Below, one piece after another: positions 6,187 through 7,416 of a DNA stretch of 7,416 bases. The notes under the pieces are model-generated. The model made no database searches and was not told the DNA's origin. It saw nothing but the letters and a program-made list of their open reading frames with translations. The stretch covers positions 1 through 7,416 of the forward strand of contig JAITUD010000435.1 of assembly GCA_031286555.1 (NCBI GenBank). The letters run 5' to 3'. This stretch comes from Microbacterium sp. GTDB taxonomy: Bacteria; Actinomycetota; Actinomycetes; Actinomycetales; Microbacteriaceae. The stretch's first letter is position 1; every line of letters starts with the position of its first letter. The position numbers were made by a program, and so were the translations under genes.

Positions 6187-7325
6187 GTCGACGAAGGCCC
6201 GAGCTGCCGCCGAGCACGGGCGTGGTCTGGTCCAGCAGCATCCTCGATGCGGTGATCGCGGTGGCGATCGCCGGCGGGGTCGGCGTCGGACTCACGGCTC
6301 TGCTCATGCTGCTCGGCGGGATGAGCGGGATGGGCGACGCGATGAACGCGACCGCGCTGCGCCTGCTCTTGGTCACCGGGGTGACCGCAGCCGTCTTCAG
6401 CGCGCTGCTCGGGCCGGCGTTCTCCGCCGCGCACTTCGCGCGGATGCGGATGTACGACGGCGCTTCGGCAGGGTCAGCGGAGCTGCGGAACGCCGTCGAG
6501 TTCCGCGGGCAGGCCACAGCCACGCCCTTCTTCCCGCTGCAGGTGAGCCTGTTCTGCGTCGCGGGATTCACCGCGATCACGGCGATCGTCTTCGGAATCC
6601 TGTGGTCGCAGGGCCTCGTCTACCGGGTGGTGACCCTCGGATGCATCGCTCTGGTCGTCTTCCTCCTGCTCGCTGTGCTGATCACGCGCCTCATCACCCG
6701 CGGACGGGTCGCCGCCGCGATCGCCGCACTTCCGAAAGGCGCCGTCGGCGTGCACGGCCCGGCCAGGGTGCTCCTGTCGGACGACAAGACCAGCCGCAGC
6801 CTGCTGCGTGAACGCGATCGTCGGCTCCGAACCCCGTTGCACCGCGTGTGGGTGGTCGTCGGCTGGTGCTCGATCGCCGGCATCGTCGTCACGGCCGCGG
6901 CCGGTCTGCTGCGCGACATGACAGGGCGTGCACCCCTGACCGTCGCATGGCTGGTCCTGGCCGCCTGCGTGGTGGCCCTGATCGTGCTGCATCTCGCCGA
7001 CTGGGTCGAACTCGCCCGCCTGCCGCGCCGGCTGCGCGGCCCGGCCCCCACGGATGCCGAGCAGGAGCGCGGCCGCTCCCTCACCATCGACCTGCGAGGC
7101 CACGCGGTCACGACGATGGCGGTGTGGACCCTCGTCGCCCTCTTCGCGGTCGGGGTCGCGTGGCCCGTCGTGCCCGGCATCGTGATCCTGTGGATGCTGG
7201 GAATGATCCTGCTGGTCTGGCTGCGGGCAAGGCTGGAGCGGATCGGACCCGGGCTGCGCGAGGAGTTCGGCTACGACGTGCCCATGGAGATCCCGAGCGA
7301 CGGCAATTCCAACCCGGGCTTCTGA
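6183..7325 (+). CDS. Polytopic membrane protein of unknown function (about 8 TM segments)
   Basis: I do not recognise this 380-residue protein. It opens with a short basic N-terminus (MSRRRPEL), so that end is probably cytoplasmic. Hydrophobic segments lie near residues 20-46, 58-84, 117-141, 149-171, 222-243, 252-272, 310-328 and 330-349. A charged stretch of about 50 residues (172-221) between helices 4 and 5, with DDKTSRSLLRERDRRLR, looks cytoplasmic. Another basic loop (275-308) follows helix 6, and the tail is hydrophilic and ends in NSNPGF. No transporter signature, nucleotide-binding motif or catalytic cluster is visible. The start is fixed by GGAGGA 5 bases upstream and an ATGA overlap with the LysR gene, so the two are one transcription unit. 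It could be an accessory of the regulator's pathway or simply an unrelated downstream gene. Confidence 0.85.
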   Translation: MSRRRPELPPSTGVVWSSSILDAVIAVAIAGGVGVGLTALLMLLGGMSGMGDAMNATALRLLLVTGVTAAVFSALLGPAFSAAHFARMRMYDGASAGSAELRNAVEFRGQATATPFFPLQVSLFCVAGFTAITAIVFGILWSQGLVYRVVTLGCIALVVFLLLAVLITRLITRGRVAAAIAALPKGAVGVHGPARVLLSDDKTSRSLLRERDRRLRTPLHRVWVVVGWCSIAGIVVTAAAGLLRDMTGRAPLTVAWLVLAACVVALIVLHLADWVELARLPRRLRGPAPTDAEQERGRSLTIDLRGHAVTTMAVWTLVALFAVGVAWPVVPGIVILWMLGMILLVWLRARLERIGPGLREEFGYDVPMEIPSDGNSNPGF

Positions 7326-7330
7326 CCGGC

Positions 7331-7342
7331 ATCCGCGCGGAT
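7331..7342. other. Perfect 12-bp palindrome downstream of the membrane protein gene
   Basis: ATCCGCGCGGAT is its own reverse complement and begins 5 bases after the membrane gene stop. CCGGC (7326-7330) and GCCGG (7355-7359) on either side could extend pairing into a weak, interrupted hairpin. It could be a short terminator or an operator for the next gene, but no T-tract or known consensus supports either. Confidence 0.25.
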
Positions 7343-7401
7343 CATTGCCCTGTCGCCGGCGGTGCAGGACGATGTAATCGGACCTGAGTGAGGGAGAGAC
7401 C

Positions 7402-7416
7402 ATGCAACTGGGAATG
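7402..7416 (+). CDS. Start of a gene, possibly 6-phosphogluconate dehydrogenase (YqeC/GntZ type); cut by window end
   Basis: Only five codons, MQLGM, are visible. AGGGAGAG (7391-7398) ends 3 bases before the ATG, so this is a credible translation start. Decarboxylating 6-phosphogluconate dehydrogenases of the short type commonly begin MQLGM followed by IGLGRMG, which is the reason for the suggestion. Five residues cannot establish it. Bases 7326-7401 separate it from the membrane protein gene. Confidence 0.45.

Noticed and set aside
7345..7378. TTGCCC (7345-7350) and TGTAAT (7373-7378) as a promoter for the last gene.
   Set aside because: The 22-base spacer is too long for a standard sigma-70-type promoter, and no better -35 was found.
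1..7416. Mobile elements, CRISPR arrays, tRNA/rRNA genes, toxin-antitoxin or defence genes.
   Set aside because: Nothing resembling a transposase, integrase, regular spaced repeats, tRNA cloverleaf or known defence protein was seen; base composition looks even throughout apart from the divergent control region.

Overview
The window looks like a chromosomal segment from a high-GC actinobacterium, most likely Microbacteriaceae and Microbacterium-like. The reasons are the roughly 70% GC (judged by eye), the strong third-position G/C bias, the gene families present and an abundance of the hexamer GGATGC/GCATCC. No mobile element, phage gene, CRISPR array, tRNA or rRNA was seen.

Layout. (1) Bases 1-1775, plus strand: the C-terminal part of a family 3 glycoside hydrolase, cut at its 5' end by the window edge. 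(2) Bases 1776-1876: a short convergent intergenic region almost filled by a very long, nested inverted repeat that probably terminates transcription from both sides. (3) Bases 1876-5150, minus strand: a three-gene operon, transcribed in the order MHS-type major facilitator transporter, FAD-dependent aromatic-ring monooxygenase, small NAD(P)-binding oxidoreductase of the F420:NADP reductase-like type. The last two genes overlap by ATGA. (4) Bases 5151-5280: a divergent control region with LysR-type operator-like dyads. (5) Bases 5281-7325, plus strand: a LysR-type regulator translationally coupled (ATGA overlap) to an unrecognised polytopic membrane protein of about eight helices. (6) Bases 7402-7416: the first five codons of a further plus-strand gene, possibly a 6-phosphogluconate dehydrogenase.

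The centre of the window reads as a small catabolic module. The transporter would import an organic acid, the flavoprotein would hydroxylate it, the reductase would do an associated NAD(P)-linked step, and the divergent LysR protein would sense the substrate or product. The substrate cannot be fixed from sequence: salicylate-, 3-hydroxybenzoate- and 6-hydroxynicotinate-type hydroxylases share the visible motifs, and no ring-cleavage gene is present. I see no clear-cut new defence or mobile system. The most unusual items are the long convergent hairpin, the GGATGC enrichment, the reductase partnered with the monooxygenase, and the membrane protein coupled to the LysR gene.
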